A DNA stretch of 64,000 nucleotides from Bretschneidera sinensis (GCA_023935145.1 CM043697.1:52571001-52635000); one strand, 5' to 3'. Counted from the first letter of the stretch, positions 1-12,779 are shown. Notes: a model not told the origin generated them from the sequence alone. A program made the numbers and translations.

Positions 1-3000
1 TGAGCTCGAATCTGCTCATGTAATTTCTTGATCTCCTTCGTTCGTTCATTGGCATCTCCACTAAATTGGGTAGTAGTCGGAAGTGGAGCCAAATCAAGAG
101 GGCTAATAGGTTTGAGACCATAGGCAGCCTCAAAGGGGCTATAGCCAGTGGTTTGGCTAGTAGACCTATTATAGGCAAATTCAGCTTGAGCTAGGAGGAG
201 ATCCCATTGACGGATGCTCTTCCCCACAAAGCTTCTCAAAAGATTTTCCAAACTTCGATTAACGACTTCAGTTTGACCATCTGTTTGGGGATGATAAGCG
301 GAGCTGAATTGAAGGATAGTGCCAAGCTTTCGCCAAAGAGTACGCCAAAAATGTCCGACGAACTTGGAATCACGATCAGAAGTAATCGTCTTAAGAATGC
401 CATGAAGTTTGACAATTTCTCTGAAATATAGGTCAGCAACATGAGATGCATCAAGAGTTTTGTTGCAAGGAACAAAATGAGCCATCTTTGAGAATCGATC
501 AACCACCACCATAATGGAGTCTTTATTTCGTTGAGTTCTTGGCAAACCTACAACAAAATCCATACTAACGTCCTCCCATGGGGCATTAGGAATAGGTAAT
601 GGGATGTATAGCCCGGTGTTTTGCTTGCGGCTCTTTGCGAGGTGGCAAATTTGACATTGTTTCACATGTCGCTCAACATCTCTCACCATTTTGGGCCAAA
701 AAAAATGTTCCTGCACAAGAGTTAAAGTTTTATCTCTACCAAAATGACCAGCAAGGCCTCCTCCATGGGCTTCTTTGATAATGGCTTCTCTCAACGAACA
801 TCGAGGAATGCACAAAAGATTGCCCTTGAAGAGAAAACCATCTTGTAACAAGAAATGGTTGTTAGGACCATTAGAAGATTCCTTCCATGCATTGCCAAAA
901 TCAAGATCATCTTTATAAAGTTCTTTGACAACTTCAAAACCCAAAACCTGCACTTGCATAGTGTTAAGTAAAGAGTGTCTTCGACTTAGAGCGTCAGCAA
1001 CTTGATTAAGTTTACCTGACTTGTGCTTGATGGAGAATGAATAGGTTGGCAAGAATTCACTCCACTTTGCATGTCGCTTGTTGAGTTTTTGCTGGCTGCT
1101 CAAATACTTTAAAGCTTCATGATCAGAATGAAGTATAAACTCTTTATGGAGTAGATAATGACTCCAATGCCCCAAGGCACGAACAAGAGCATAGAATTCT
1201 TTGTCATATATTGAATACTTCTTTCGAGATTCATTGAGCTTTTCACTAAAAAAGGCAATGGGTTTACCTTCTTGGCTGAGAACACCACCAACCCCTAAAT
1301 TAGAGGCATCGCAATCAACTTCGAACACTTTGGAGAAATCTGGAAGTGTAAGGACTGGGGCCTCTGTTACCTTCTGTTTGAGAAGTTTAAAGCTCTTTTG
1401 GGCTTCCTTCGTCCACTTGAATGTTCCCCCTTTAAGGCATTCCGTGATAGGAGCAATAATGGTGCTGAAGCCTTTGATGAACCGTCGATAGAATGATGCA
1501 AGTCCATGAAAGCTTCTTATGTCGTGAAGGGACTTGGAAATAGGCCAGCTGGTGATTGCCTCTATCATGCCCGGATCCATCATGATCCCTTCTTTGCAAA
1601 CAACATAGCCTAAGAACACAAGGCTATTAGTGAAGAAATGACACTTCTTCAAGTTGACATACAACTTTTGTTCCCGTAAGGTTTGGAAAACTTGATGAAG
1701 ATGCTCCATATGTTGCTCTTGAGACTTGCTGTAAATTAAGATATCATCAAAGTAAACAACAACAAATTGACCCATAAATGGTTTCAAAATATGATTCATA
1801 AGGCGCATAAAAGTACTCGGAGCATTAGATAGTCCGAATGGCATGACCATCCATTCATAAAGACCATCTCTCGTTTTGAACGCTGTCTTCCATTCATCGC
1901 CATCTCTCATGCGAATTTGATGATATCCGTTGCGAAGATCGATGTTTGAGAAGATTATGGCTCCATGAAGTTGATCCAAGAGATCATCCAACCGTGGGAT
2001 GGGAAAGCGGTACCGGATGGTGATTTTGTTGACAGCCCTGCTGTCAATGCACATTCGCCAGGAACCGTCCTTCTTTGGTACTAGAAGTGCTGGAACAGCG
2101 CAAGGACTCATGCTTTCTCGTACAAGGCCTTTGGAGATCAGCTCATCAACTTGACTTTGTAACTCTTCATGCTCCCTTGGATTCATCCGATAAGCTGCTT
2201 TGTTAGGTAAAACAGAACCTGGAATAAGATCAATATGGTGCTGTATACCCCTCATAGGTGGAAGGCCCGGTGGAAGTTCTTCAGGAATAATATCAGGGAA
2301 TTCCTTAAGAAGTGGTTGTATTATAAGTGGAATCTCAATGGGATCTTTCTTTTCAACAACCATAAGAGCGTACCCATCTCCACATTCTATTAAAGTTTTC
2401 TCAACTTCACCTATAGAAAGCAAACTACAACCCTCCCCTTTAGAAGGTTTAGGAGCGAATATCATTTTCAGTGGGGCTAAAGTCACTTTAATTCCATTCT
2501 TTACAAAAGAATAGGTGTTTTTGAGACCATCATGGATAACTTTCCTATCATACTGCCATGGCCTACCAAGTAGTATATGACATGCATCTATAGGGACAAC
2601 ATCACACATAACTTCATCCTCATAATTTTTCCCAATGGAGAATTGAACTAAGCATTTCTTAGTTACCTGAATATCGTTGCCTTTTCGAAGCCATTGAAGT
2701 TTGTAGGGATGGGAATGAGCTTCTGTTTTTAGATTCAGCTTCTCCACCATGGTTGTAGACACCACATTCTCACAACTTCCCCCATCAATGATGACATTAC
2801 ACACCTTGCCATTGGAAGTGCATTTGGTGTGAAAAATGTTGTTTCGGAGCCAATCATCTTCTGCATAAGTTGACTTCAAGAGTCTACGAATAACAAGAGA
2901 CTCTCCCTGATCCGCATACGTGAACTCCTCCTCGGATTCGTCCTCAACTTGCTCCTCCTCAGCATTATCTTCCAATTCTTCTTCAACAAGGGAGATTATC

Positions 3001-3221
3001 TTGCGATTTGGACAATCGGAAGCAATATGTCCAAAACCATGACATTTAAAGCATTTTCTACTTGAATTAGAATTATTGAAGCGATTAGAACCTGATGGAG
3101 CTTCATTCCTTGCAGGTGGTTTGGCAGCTGCAGTTTTGGTTGATGGAGTGGCCTTGGAAGTAGAACTACTCCCCCGGTTTGTGATTCCATCGCGATTGAA
3201 AGGTCGATAAGTATTCTTACG
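1..3221 (-). CDS. Element A polyprotein, gag C-terminus through integrase (partial)
   Basis: This is the replication polyprotein of element A. Reading leftwards: a CCHC zinc knuckle (CFKC...GHIASDC) near 3000-3056; an aspartic protease with D-G-G motif near 2750-2800; reverse transcriptase about 1500-2230 with YFDD near 1740-1765; RNase H about 1000-1330; an integrase zinc domain near 620-770; and the integrase core to the window edge, with the acidic residues of its D,D,E triad in recognisable contexts (MDF, TSDRDSKF, GQTEVVNRS). The zinc knuckle, the RT motif and the integrase core all lie in the same phase, and I saw no in-frame stop in the parts checked. About 1070 codons therefore seem open, running past base 1. 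With its integrase it is the best autonomous candidate for family A/B/E, although B now splits it. Confidence 0.82.
3217..3221. repeat. Target-site duplication TTACG, left copy (element B)
   Basis: TTACG directly precedes the left end of element B. The identical TTACG follows its right end at 7892-7896. A 5-bp duplication is standard for Ty3/gypsy integrases, so this marks B as a real integration into element A. Confidence 0.9.
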
Positions 3222-4041
3222 TGATACCGGATTTAAATAGAATTGAAGGAAACTAAACAAACAAACAAAGAAATGAAAGATAGGAGTTCACCACCCACGA
3301 GATAACACCAAAGGGATATAGAATATCACCACCCAAAGGATTAACACAAGGGATACAGAACTATAAGAATTCACCACTCTAAGGATTATACCAAAGAGAT
3401 ACAGAATTACAAGAAGGAGAAACTCTCTTCTCAAAAGCCAAAGGCTAATTTCAATTTATAAACTCAAGTTTGATTTTTCAACTTACAAACACAAGTATTT
3501 ATAGAGCTTAGAACAACCCTCTAAGCTTAGGACAAGCAAGAAAACAAGGCATAAAACATGCAAGCAAACAATCCCTAAAATATGCAAGCAAACAATACAT
3601 AAAACATGCAATGAAACAATCCCTAAAACAAGGAAGGAGACAATCCCTAAAACATGCAAGGAATCAAGAAAAAGGCCAAAAGAAGAATACAATCCCGGAA
3701 TTTCAGGAGGACCCAACTAGCAGAATTCAAACGGCCATATCTTCTTCCACACATCTCCAAATGGGCTGAAACTTGTTGGGTTGGAAAGATGACATCTTGA
3801 ACTTCAATTTAGGCTTAAGAAAGTCTCAAAAAGCAGATCGTTTGGGCCTGTTTTGATGGGCCTAAATCTAATAGGCGGTTGCATCCGAATCTTCTTCCAC
3901 TTTGAGCTTGGACCTTGCACCTTGCTTAGTTGATAAGAGATTTTGTTATTTTTTGTTGGGCAGGCCCATGTTAGGTTGGACATACCCATTTCATGAGGCC
4001 TTATTTGTTAGGTTAAAGGTTTGTTGGACACACCTGTGTCA
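3222..4041 (-). repeat. Element B 3' LTR (820 bp)
   Basis: It spans TGATACC...TGTGTCA on the plus strand. In element orientation it begins TGACACAGGTGTGTCC and ends GGTATCA. A TATA box (revcomp CTCTATAAATAC) lies near 3494-3505. Next to it, about 3510-3670, is an array of roughly 24-bp units related to GCATGTTTTAGGGATTGTTTCC. This LTR has three more units (72 bp) than its partner at 7144-7891. The first ~50 bp of the LTR are an extra, diverged repeat of the LTR start that the A- and D-type LTRs lack. Confidence 0.9.
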
Positions 4042-7000
4042 GACTCCCCCGGTTGATGAAGACTTGCCCCCAAGTCCACTTGATCTTCTTGATCCTCAAA
4101 GTAAGGAGAAAGATCTGAGACATTAAAGGTTGTAGAAACTCCATAAGCACAAGGTAGCTCAATCTTATAAGCATTCTCCCCAATGCGTTGAACTTGAAAA
4201 GAAAACTTTCTTGCACCAAGAAAGGATTGAATGAAGCCTTAGAACAATTTTCCCACGCATTTCCAAAGTCAGGATCATTCTTGTACAATTCATTGAGCAC
4301 TTCAGAACCCAATACTTGCACCTCCATAGTGCTAAGCAAAGAATGTCTTCTACTTAATGCGTCACCTACTTGATTTAACTTTCCAGATTTATGCTTGATA
4401 GAAAAAGAATAAGATTGAAGGAATTCAACCCAACTCGCATGCCAGCTATTAAGTTTCTGTTGGCTATTCAAATACTTCAAAGTTTTATGATCGGAATGCA
4501 ACAAAAACTCATTTGGGAGGAGATAATGACTCCAATGATCCAAAGCACGAATAATAGCATAAAATTCCTTATCATAGGTAGAATACTTCCTACAACTCTC
4601 ATTCAGCTTCTCACTAAAAAAGGCAATAGGCTTACCTTCTTGGCTGAGCACAACACCAATTCCCACTCCGGACGCATCACAATCAACTTCAAAAAGCTTG
4701 CTAAAATCTGGAAGTATCAACACTGTCTCTTTTCGAAGAGTTTGAAACACTTGATAAAGGTGCTCCATATGATCTCGTTGAGTTTTCCTGTAAATCAGAA
4801 TGTCATCGAAATACACAACAGCAAAAAGCCCAAGGAAAGGCTTAAACACATGATTCATCAGTCGTATAAAAGTGCTAGGAGCATTAGAGAGCCCAAAAGG
4901 CATCACCATCCATTCATACAGCCCCTCTCTAGTCTTGAATGCTATTTTCCACTTATCTCCCGACCTCATTCTGATTTTGTGATAACCGCTGCGAAGATCA
5001 ATTTTTGAGAAAATAACAGCTCCACAAATCTGGTCAAGAAGATCACCTAATCGCGGAATAGGAAAGCGATATCTGATGGTGATCTTATTCACCGCTCTAC
5101 TATCAATGCACATACGCCAAGAGCCATCTTTTTTGGGAACAAGGAGTGTCAGAACAGCACAAGGACTCATGCCCTCTCTAACAAGCCCCTTTTCGATCAA
5201 CTCTTCAATTTGTCTCTGTAATACTTCATGCTCCTTAAGGTTCAATTGATAGGCTGGTTTGTTAGGCAACACAGATCCTGGTACAAGATCAATGTAATGC
5301 TGCATATCTCTCATCGGTGGAAGGCCATGGGGAATTTCCTCTGGAACAACATCACTAAATTCCATGAGGAATGGAATCAAAGAAGGGGGAATTTCTGTTG
5401 GTTCTTTCTCTTCCCTTACCACAATTGCAAAGCCTTCACCATTCTTCATCAATGCATTCTCAACCCCAGATCTGGTCGACAAACTAGTTCCCTCCCCAAA
5501 AGAAGGTTTAGGAACATGAACAATTTTCAATGGAACCAAAAGGACCTTAACTCCATCATTCTCAAAAGAATAAGTATTTTTGAAACCTTCATGCTTAGTC
5601 TTTCTATCATACTGCCAAGGTCTTCCAAGCAACAAATGATATGCATCCATAGGCACTATGACACAAACTACAGCATCGTTATAATTCTTGCCAATGGAAA
5701 ATTCAACAAAGCATCTTTTATTTACCTTCACTTCATTGCCTTTGCGAAGCCACTGGAATTTGTAAGGTTCCGGATGATCTTCAGTTTTTAACTTCGGTTT
5801 CTCCACCATTGTTGATGCCACAACATTTTCACAACCTCCTCCATCAATGATGACGTTACAGACCTTTCCATGAGAAGTGTATCTAGTATGAAAAATATTG
5901 TTCTGCAACCATTCATCTTCCACATAGGTTACGTTGAGGCTTTTTTGAACCACAAGAGCCTCCCCTCGATCAGCATAAGTAATTTCTTCTTCCACAGCAA
6001 CATGTTCATTAGTTTCTGGTGAAAAATCATGCTCACCTTCCGTTTCCATGTCTTCTTCCATAAGAGACACCATTTTGCGATTTGGACAATCAGAAGCAAT
6101 ATATCCAAAATCTTGACATTTGAAACACCTTCGAGTTTTATTGGAAATGACTGGATGATTTGAACCTGATGTAGTTTCATTACTTTGCTTGGCCGCGGTT
6201 GTCTTGGGTATGGTCGTGGTTTTAGAAGTGGAACCACTTCCACGGTTAGAAACTCCATCTTGAATAAAGGATCGAAAACAATTACCACATTTTTCTTTCA
6301 GTTGCTTCTCCACCTTCATAGCGAGTTTGCAAACATCATTATAAGTCCAATATGGTTGCAGCTGCACCACATCACTGATTTCAGCACGTAACCCACCAAG
6401 ATAGCGGGCTAGCATCTGCTCTTCTTGCTTAATAACATCACAACAAATCATTAGATGATCAAACTCTGCTGTATACTCCTTCACGGACGACTCCCTTTGC
6501 TTGAAATTATGAAATTTCATAAAAGCATCTTGTTTGTAGTGGTCAGGTAAATACTTTCTTTTTAGCTCTCTCATCATCTTTGCCCATGTTGTAATACGTA
6601 CTCTTCCTTCACGTTCTCGCTGCCTCTTCAAATTCTCCCACCAGATTGAAGCATGTTTCCTTAGCTTGATGGCAACAACTTTCACTTTACGATTTTCTGG
6701 AACATCTTTGAAATCAAAGATTCGCTCAACGGTAGTAAGCCAATCAATAAAATCATCTGGTTGCATCCTTCCCTCAAATTCTGGAAAACATGATTTCTTA
6801 GCTCACGGGGGTGAGGTGGTGTGCTGTCACTTGAGGCATGACCACGAGCTTGGTGAAAAGGATTAACTTCATCTCCATCATTGCTGGAAACTTCAACGTC
6901 TGAGCCATGATGAGGGGCACCATGTTCAGAAGTTCCATAACGCTCTAGGCGTTGTTCAAGTTGCTGCACTTGTCTCTTCAAGGCTTCCATCTCGATATCT

Positions 7001-7074
7001 CGCAGATCTCCTTGCGGTGGTGCTTCTGGAGCTGCTATTGGAATAGCTTGACTACGACGACCACGACCAGCCAT
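4013..7074 (-). pseudogene. Element B gag-pol remnant without integrase
   Basis: Gag starts at an ATG ending at 7074 (MAGRGRR). It breaks near 6780, where about 31 bp present in A (around 8399-8429) are missing and the frame shifts. From 6766 a 917-codon frame stays open to 4013. It carries the rest of gag, a CCHC knuckle near 6060-6130, a protease (DGGGCENV) near 5820-5850, RT with YFDD near 4800, and RNase H about 4380-4700. The RT thumb/connection and the whole integrase are absent, and the frame ends in fused pol 3' sequence that runs 29 bases into the LTR. A long open frame despite a broken gag start fits a copy that inserted recently. The protein cannot integrate DNA by itself. Confidence 0.85.
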
Positions 7075-7128
7075 AATAACAAGAACTATGGAAATCAAGG
7101 TGTTAGATATCACACTTGAGAAACCAAA

Positions 7129-7141
7129 GCTCTGATACCAA
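7129..7141 (-). other. Primer-binding site of element B
   Basis: The minus strand reads TTGGTATCAGAGC, the usual complement of the 3' end of plant initiator tRNA-Met, two bases inside the LTR end. The same motif lies at 8761-8773 in element A. Confidence 0.88.
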
Positions 7142-7143
7142 TT

Positions 7144-7891
7144 TGATACCGGATTTAAATAGAATTGAAGGAAACTAAACAAACAAACAAAGAAATAAAA
7201 GATAGGAGTTCACCACCCACGAGATAACACCAAAGGGATATAGAATATCACCACCCAAAGGATTAACACAAGGGATACAGAACTATAAGAATTCACCACT
7301 CTAAGGATTATACCAAAGAGATACAGAATTACAAGAAGGAGAAACTCTCTTCTCAAAAGCCAAAGGCTAATTTCAATTTATAAACTCAAGTCTGATTTTT
7401 CAACTTACAAACACAAGTATTTATAGAGCTTAGAACAACCCTCTAAGCTTAGGACAAGCAAGAAAACAAGGCATAAAACATGCAAGCAAACAATCCCTAA
7501 AATATGCAAGGAATCAAGAAAAAGGCCAAAAGAAGAATACAATCCCGGAATTTCAGGAGGACCCAACTAGCAGAATTCAAACGGCCATATCTTCTTCCAC
7601 ACATCTCCAAATGGGCTGAAACTTGTTGGGTTGGAAAGATGACATCTTGAACTTCAATTTAGGCTTAAGAAAGTCTCAAAAAGCAGATCGTTTGGGCCTG
7701 TTTTGATGGGCCTAAATCTAATAGGCGGTTGCATCCGAATCTTCTTCCACTTTGAGCTTGGACCTTGCACCTTGCTTAGTTGATAAGAGATTTTGTTATT
7801 TTTTGTTGGGCAGGCCCATGTTAGGTTGGACATACCCATTTCATGAGGCCTTATTTGTTAGGTTAAAGGTTTATTGGACACACCTGTGTCA
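7144..7891 (-). repeat. Element B 5' LTR (748 bp)
   Basis: It is the partner of the LTR at 3222-4041 and nearly identical apart from a 72-bp deletion. Around 7480-7520 the 24-bp minisatellite has three units fewer. The primer-binding site abuts it at 7129-7141 and the TTACG duplication follows at 7892-7896. Confidence 0.9.
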
Positions 7892-8706
7892 TTACGCCCT
7901 TCCATTAATTGTTTCTCCACCTTTAGTGCTAGCTTGCAAACATCATTGTAGGTCCAGTAAGGTTGTAATTGTACAACATTACTGATTTCACGACGTAACC
8001 CTCCAAGGTAGCGGGCTACCATTTGTTCTTCAGGCTCTACGATGTCACAACGCATCATAGAATAATCAAACTCTGCTGTATATTCTTCCACGGAGATATC
8101 ATTTTGTCGAAAGTTGTGGAACTTAAGAAAAGCATCTTGCCTATAATGATCTGGCAAATACTTCTTCTTAAGAGCCTTCTTCATCTTTGCCCATGTCACA
8201 ATGCAACTCTTCCTTTCACGTTCTCGCTGCCTCTTAAGGTGTTCCCACCAAATAGAAGCATGTTTTCGTAGCTTGATGGCAACAAGCTTCACCTTCTTGT
8301 GATCTGCAACATCTTTGTAATCAAAGATCCGCTCAATGGTGTTAAGCCAATCAATGAATTCATCGGGTTGCATTCTTCCTTCAAATTCTGGAATGTCCAC
8401 CTTGACGTCATAATCACGTTGGAAAACATGATTTCTTAGCTCACGGGGGTGAGGTGGCGTGCTGTCATTTGAGGCATGGCTACGAGCTTGGTGAAAAGGA
8501 TTAACTTCGTCTCCATCATTGCTGGAAACTTCAACATCTGAGCCATGATGAGGAGCACCATGTTCAGAAGTTTCATAACGCTCTAGGCGTTGTTCGAGTT
8601 GCTGCACTTGTCTCCTCAACGCTTCCAGCTTGATATCTCGCGGGTCTCCTTGCGGTGCTGGAGCTGCTATTGGAATAGCTTGACCACGACGACCACGACC
8701 AGCCAT
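7892..8706 (-). CDS. Element A gag (N-terminal part, joined to pol before B inserted)
   Basis: This capsid-type polyprotein starts at an ATG ending at 8706 (MAGRGRR). An N-terminal region with a probable coiled coil (residues about 25-50, rich in Leu/Gln/Glu) precedes a plant retrotransposon gag domain with the motifs IPEFEGRMQ, IWWEHLKRQRE and YTAEFD. The reading frame is intact to the B insertion at 7891/7892 and resumes in phase at 3221. The only break is therefore the B insertion. The ORF also extends upstream through the leader to 8814 without a stop, but the MAGRGRR start is shared with B and is the likely one. Confidence 0.85.
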
Positions 8707-8760
8707 AATAACAAGAACTATGGAAATCAAGGTGTTAGATATCACACTTGAGAAACCAAA

Positions 8761-8773
8761 GCTCTGATACCAA
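8761..8773 (-). other. Primer-binding site of element A
   Basis: The minus strand reads TTGGTATCAGAGC, matching initiator tRNA-Met, just inside the LTR boundary at 8776. Confidence 0.85.
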
Positions 8774-8775
8774 TT

Positions 8776-9499
8776 TGATACCGGATTTAAATAGAATTGA
8801 AGGAAACTAAACAAACAAACAACAAAATGAAAGATAAGAGTTCACCACCCAAGAGATAACACCAAAGGGATATAGAATATCACCACCCAAAGGATTAACA
8901 CAAGGGATACAGAACTATAGGAATTCACCACTCTAAGGATTATACCAAAGAGATACAGAATTACAAGAAGGAGAAAACACTCTTCTAAAAGCCAAAGGCT
9001 GATTTCAATTTATAAACTCAAGTCTCATTTTCAACTTACTTTATAAGTACTTATAGAGCTTAGAACAACCCTCTAAGCTTAGGAAAAGAAAACAATCCAT
9101 AAAATATGCAAGGAAACAATCCCTAAAACAAGGAAGGAGACAATCCCTAAAACATGCAAGGAATCAAGGAATTGGTCAAAAGTAAAAAGAGGAACACAAT
9201 TTCGGATTTTCAGGAGCACCCAATGACCAGAATTCAAATGGTCATATCTTCTTGTAGACATCTCCAAATGGGCTGAAACTTGTTTGGTTGGAAAGATGAC
9301 GTCTTGAACTTTAATTTGGACTTAAGAAAATCTCAAAAAGGAGATCGTTTGGGCCTGGTATGATCAGCCTAAATCCAGTAAGCTGTTGCATCCGAATCTT
9401 CTTCCACTTTGGGCTTGGACCTTGCACCTTGCTTAGTTGACAAGAGATTATTAGATTTTTGTTGGGCAGGCCCATGCTAGGTTGGACATACCAATGTCA
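8776..9499 (-). repeat. Element A 5' LTR (724 bp)
   Basis: Plus-strand ends are TGATACC...AATGTCA; in element orientation it begins TGACATTGGTATGTCC. It contains the shared U3 module, a TATA box near 9049-9056 and about three of the 24-bp minisatellite units. It lacks the extra 50-bp start seen in B and E. Confidence 0.87.
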
Positions 9500-10903
9500 G
9501 GACCTCTTCCAACTCAATGATGAAACTGATTCTTAATGGTTTTTAAAGAGTTTGAGCATACTTTTAAAGATAAAACAAGAAATGGAGTTAATTTGCTTAT
9601 ATTGTAGTCATACTTGGAAATTGAAATTTTGATGCACATTAGCCTTGATTTGAGTAATCTGTTGCCTTAGAGTGAAGTATGGAGACATATTGAATGATAC
9701 TTGCATAATCCCGTAATATTTGTGAGTTTTTCGAGCCTTATAATTGATTCATTATGCATATCAATTCAAATTCTCTTCTGAGTGCATCTTGTGAATATAA
9801 TGTTTTCTAGAACTTGCTTTTAAACCACTTGAGACGATCGTACATGTTCAGATTTGGAGAAGACAGAGGCAAATTTGGATTTTACCACCATGACTAAATA
9901 GCCTTTAACCTGATCATGATTTGACCCCTAGATAGTATTTTGAGCCTGAATTAGCTTATTTTCTTCATTAACCCACATTCATTTACCCTTACGAACTTAA
10001 ACACTTTACCTACCCTTTTTCCTTGGAACTAGAGAGCTTGGATCTTGTTTATATTGATTTGTAATGTGGAGATGGTGGAAAAGCCTAAGTGTGGGGGAAT
10101 TTCATGTGGTTCTAAGGTGGTTGTTTCTGAAAAAATAAAAAATAAAAAAAATAAAATAGAAGGTGTAGTAGGAAAAAAAAAACTATTGTGATTCAAAGAA
10201 TACAAATTCTGAAGAATTGGGAGTATTATAAGTCTTTAAAGCAAGTTGAAAGCCAAAGTGATTAAATCCACCCTATTGTGATGGAAACGTGGTACCTAAT
10301 AATGATGATCTATTTATGACGTTATTGAATGCTTTCTAGTTCTAAGGAAATTTTGTGATATCCTTTCTCTTCTTTCTTATGAAACCTTGACCCTTTAGCC
10401 CTATTACAGCCCTTTCAAAGACCTCCTGATCCTTTGATGTTCTGTTTTTGATGTGGAGAGTGGGTGCACAAGCAAGCCTATGGTTTAAACTGTTTTCACA
10501 AGTGATTGAGTAATTAGTATAGCTAGCATCACATTTAAATGAGTGAAAACCAGAGTGATGCATTGTGAGAAGTAAAATTTGATACTATTTGTGCATTACC
10601 TCAAGGGTGGCATATTACACTTACTCTTGGCTGATTATTCACACACACACACTCAAAGTACGAATGTTATATAATCTTAATAACTCCGTAGCTTGTTTAT
10701 TTGAGGTAAACTTGTGATCTCCGTACTTTATTATGCCATATTGCCTAAGGATCTCTGAGACGTAAGTTGGAAGGATTAGAGTCATTTAATTTGTGTTATG
10801 TCATTGTGGTGTCATTTAGTTTATGTTGTTTCTCTTGAGATTCTACTAGGTTACATACTGTTGTTTTGCTAAAGGACCAGCCAAAGCTAAATGTGGGGGA
10901 ATT
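9500..10903 (+). mobile_element. Athila copy C2: 3' non-coding region
   Basis: The sequence is nearly collinear with 27187-28595 of element C, the region between pol and the 3' LTR. It has no long ORF and no envelope-like gene. It holds two copies of the polypurine motif (GTGTGGGGGAATTT near 10091, and a one-base variant next to the LTR near 10891) and a short CA microsatellite near 10640. The 5' part of this copy is beyond the window, displaced by element A. Confidence 0.85.
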
Positions 10904-12779
10904 TGATAGGAACACTTTGTGTTACGTTTTTAATGCCTTTCCTACCCTATTTGACTTTGTGATTCTCTTAACTTTGTTATTTTGAGCTTAGTTTCTTTTC
11001 TTAGTATTTAGAAAGCTTGTGAACGTGGGAATGGTAAAATAAGGTGCTAAAATGAGTTTTCCTAGTTACTTTAGGAAATCTAAATGGATTAAGAAAATAG
11101 TCTTATCATTCTAAGAAACTTTTCTAATTATGGAAACTTTCCTTATCTATTATTTTCTGATTTCTTTGTAGGGTTCCACCTTGTAATTATTTGGATGATG
11201 TGTCAAAACACAAGAGAATATTGGAGTTCATTAGTGACATGGGTTTGTCCAACCTAACATGAGCTTTCCCAACAAAAATCACATAATCTCCTGTCAACAA
11301 AGCAAGGGGCAAGGTCCAAGCCCAAAGTGGAGGAAGATTTGGATGCAACAGCCTACTGGATTTTGGCCCATCATAACAGGCCCAAACAATATCATTTTTG
11401 AGACTTTCTTAGATCCACATTGAAGTTCAAGACGTCTTCTTTCCAGCCCAACAAGTTTCAGCTCATTTGGAGATGTGTGGAAGAAGATATGACCGTTTGA
11501 ATTCTACTAGTTGGGTCCTCCTGAAATTTTGGAATTGTATTCCTCTTTCTTACTTTTGGCCATTCCTTGATTCTTTGAATGTTTTAGGGATTGTTTCCTT
11601 ACATGTTTCATGGCTTGTTTTTAGCATTGTTTTCTTGCTTTTCCTAAGCTTAGAGGGTTGTTCTAAGCTCTATAAATAGGGTGTTTGTAAGCTGAAAGAG
11701 AACATCTTTTCTCTTGGAACCATCTCTACTCAAATTCAAGAAGCAAAAGGCTGAAATACTCCACCATTGCATCTCCAATTGTGAGCACATTAGGACTTTT
11801 CCAAAATGTGTTCTCCTTCATCTATCATCATAGCTGTGAGGTTCATCACCATTAACATCTCAAGCTTCCTTGAGTGTGTTCAAGAAGTGTACCCCTTACG
11901 GCTATTCTTTTTAATTGTTTCAGCCTTGGATTCTTATGTTAGAGATTATTATTAATTCAATGAGTTGGTTAATTTTCAGATTTATTCTTTAATGTTTTTG
12001 AATTGTTCATGATATGTAGACATATTAATTCATTACATATGTTGAATTTTCAGTTCTGTTATATAGAAAACTTTGATATTGCAAATCATTGAAGCCATAA
12101 TCGTACTTTCGATCACCTAATTGATCTGGAGTACGATTTAAAGTGGTAAAAGCTATGAACAATAGCCAATGTTTTGGAAATTGCATGTTCTTTATCCATG
12201 GACTTTTTCATAGGAATAAGGAACATGTTATTGAATCATAATTCCTTTTGATCTTAATGATTTGTTTAAGTAATTGTAAGGATGCGCTGAGTATTAACTT
12301 GATTGCTTAAACAAAATAACTAGCTGATGGACTTTTCCTAAGCTTAGTTATTATCTAAGAAGGAATTTATAAAGTGCATGATCTCTTTAGGCTTGCACTT
12401 TGATTCAATTCTGATATGTGATTGAGACACAAATTCGTTGTCTACATTGAAACAATTTGATTAGTCATTTAACAAACTTGATTTTCTGAATTGTGAGAGA
12501 AAATGATCAATTATAAATAATTGTTTTTTAATTTCCTTAGTAAAATTAGTAAAAAGAAAAATCAGATCATGAAAACCCCCTAATCTTGTGTAATGTTAAT
12601 AGATGTAGATTTATATTTGTTTATAAACTGCTAATTAAACCAATCAAATTATTTTTTATTATTTTTATGACTCTTTAGTATCGAGTACCCGCAATCCCCG
12701 GCCAATAACGATACCCTACTAATCACTTTACTACAATCTTCTGCAGGGTTTGTTGATGACCGAAATAAATGGTCTATCA
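10904..12779 (+). repeat. Athila copy C2: 3' LTR (1876 bp)
   Basis: It begins TGATAGGAACACTTTG and ends GGTCTATCA, as do the LTRs of element C. It is preceded by a purine tract. A TATA box (CTCTATAAATAGGG) lies near 11669-11682, inside the shared U3 module (11235-11690). It is inserted in the gag gene of F-a, with AATCG (12780-12784) expected as one copy of the target duplication. Confidence 0.88.

Larger units (their letters stand above)
3222..7891 (-). mobile_element. Element B: integrase-less chromovirus derivative inserted in element A
   Basis: This is a complete 4670-bp insertion with TG...CA ends, two LTRs, a primer-binding site at 7129-7141 and a perfect TTACG duplication. The interior encodes gag, protease, RT and RNase H but no integrase: after RNase H the sequence jumps to the extreme 3' end of pol. 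The RT C-terminal third is also missing, since the palm joins directly to the RNase H start near 4737. By eye the two LTRs differ at only about three positions plus one 72-bp length change, so the copy is young. Because it lacks integrase it must have been mobilised in trans, plausibly by a relative such as A. Element E carries the same deletions. Confidence 0.9.
1..9499 (-). mobile_element. Element A: Ty3/gypsy chromovirus, truncated by the window start and split by element B
   Basis: Reading the minus strand from the right, there is a 5' LTR (8776-9499), a tRNA-iMet-type primer-binding site, gag, then protease, reverse transcriptase, RNase H and integrase running off the window at base 1. 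Element B (3222-7891) interrupts it. When B and one copy of the 5-bp duplication TTACG are removed, gag and pol join in one reading frame. The RT and integrase motifs resemble the CRM/Galadriel/Reina group of chromoviruses, which is family knowledge and was not tested here. The element lies in the 3' non-coding part of Athila copy C2: the base after its LTR (9500) continues sequence that is uninterrupted at 27187 in element C. The 3' LTR is outside the window. Confidence 0.88.

Noticed and set aside
2996..3190. Short minus-strand ORF in element A
   Set aside because: It is in a different phase from the zinc-knuckle and pol frame of A.
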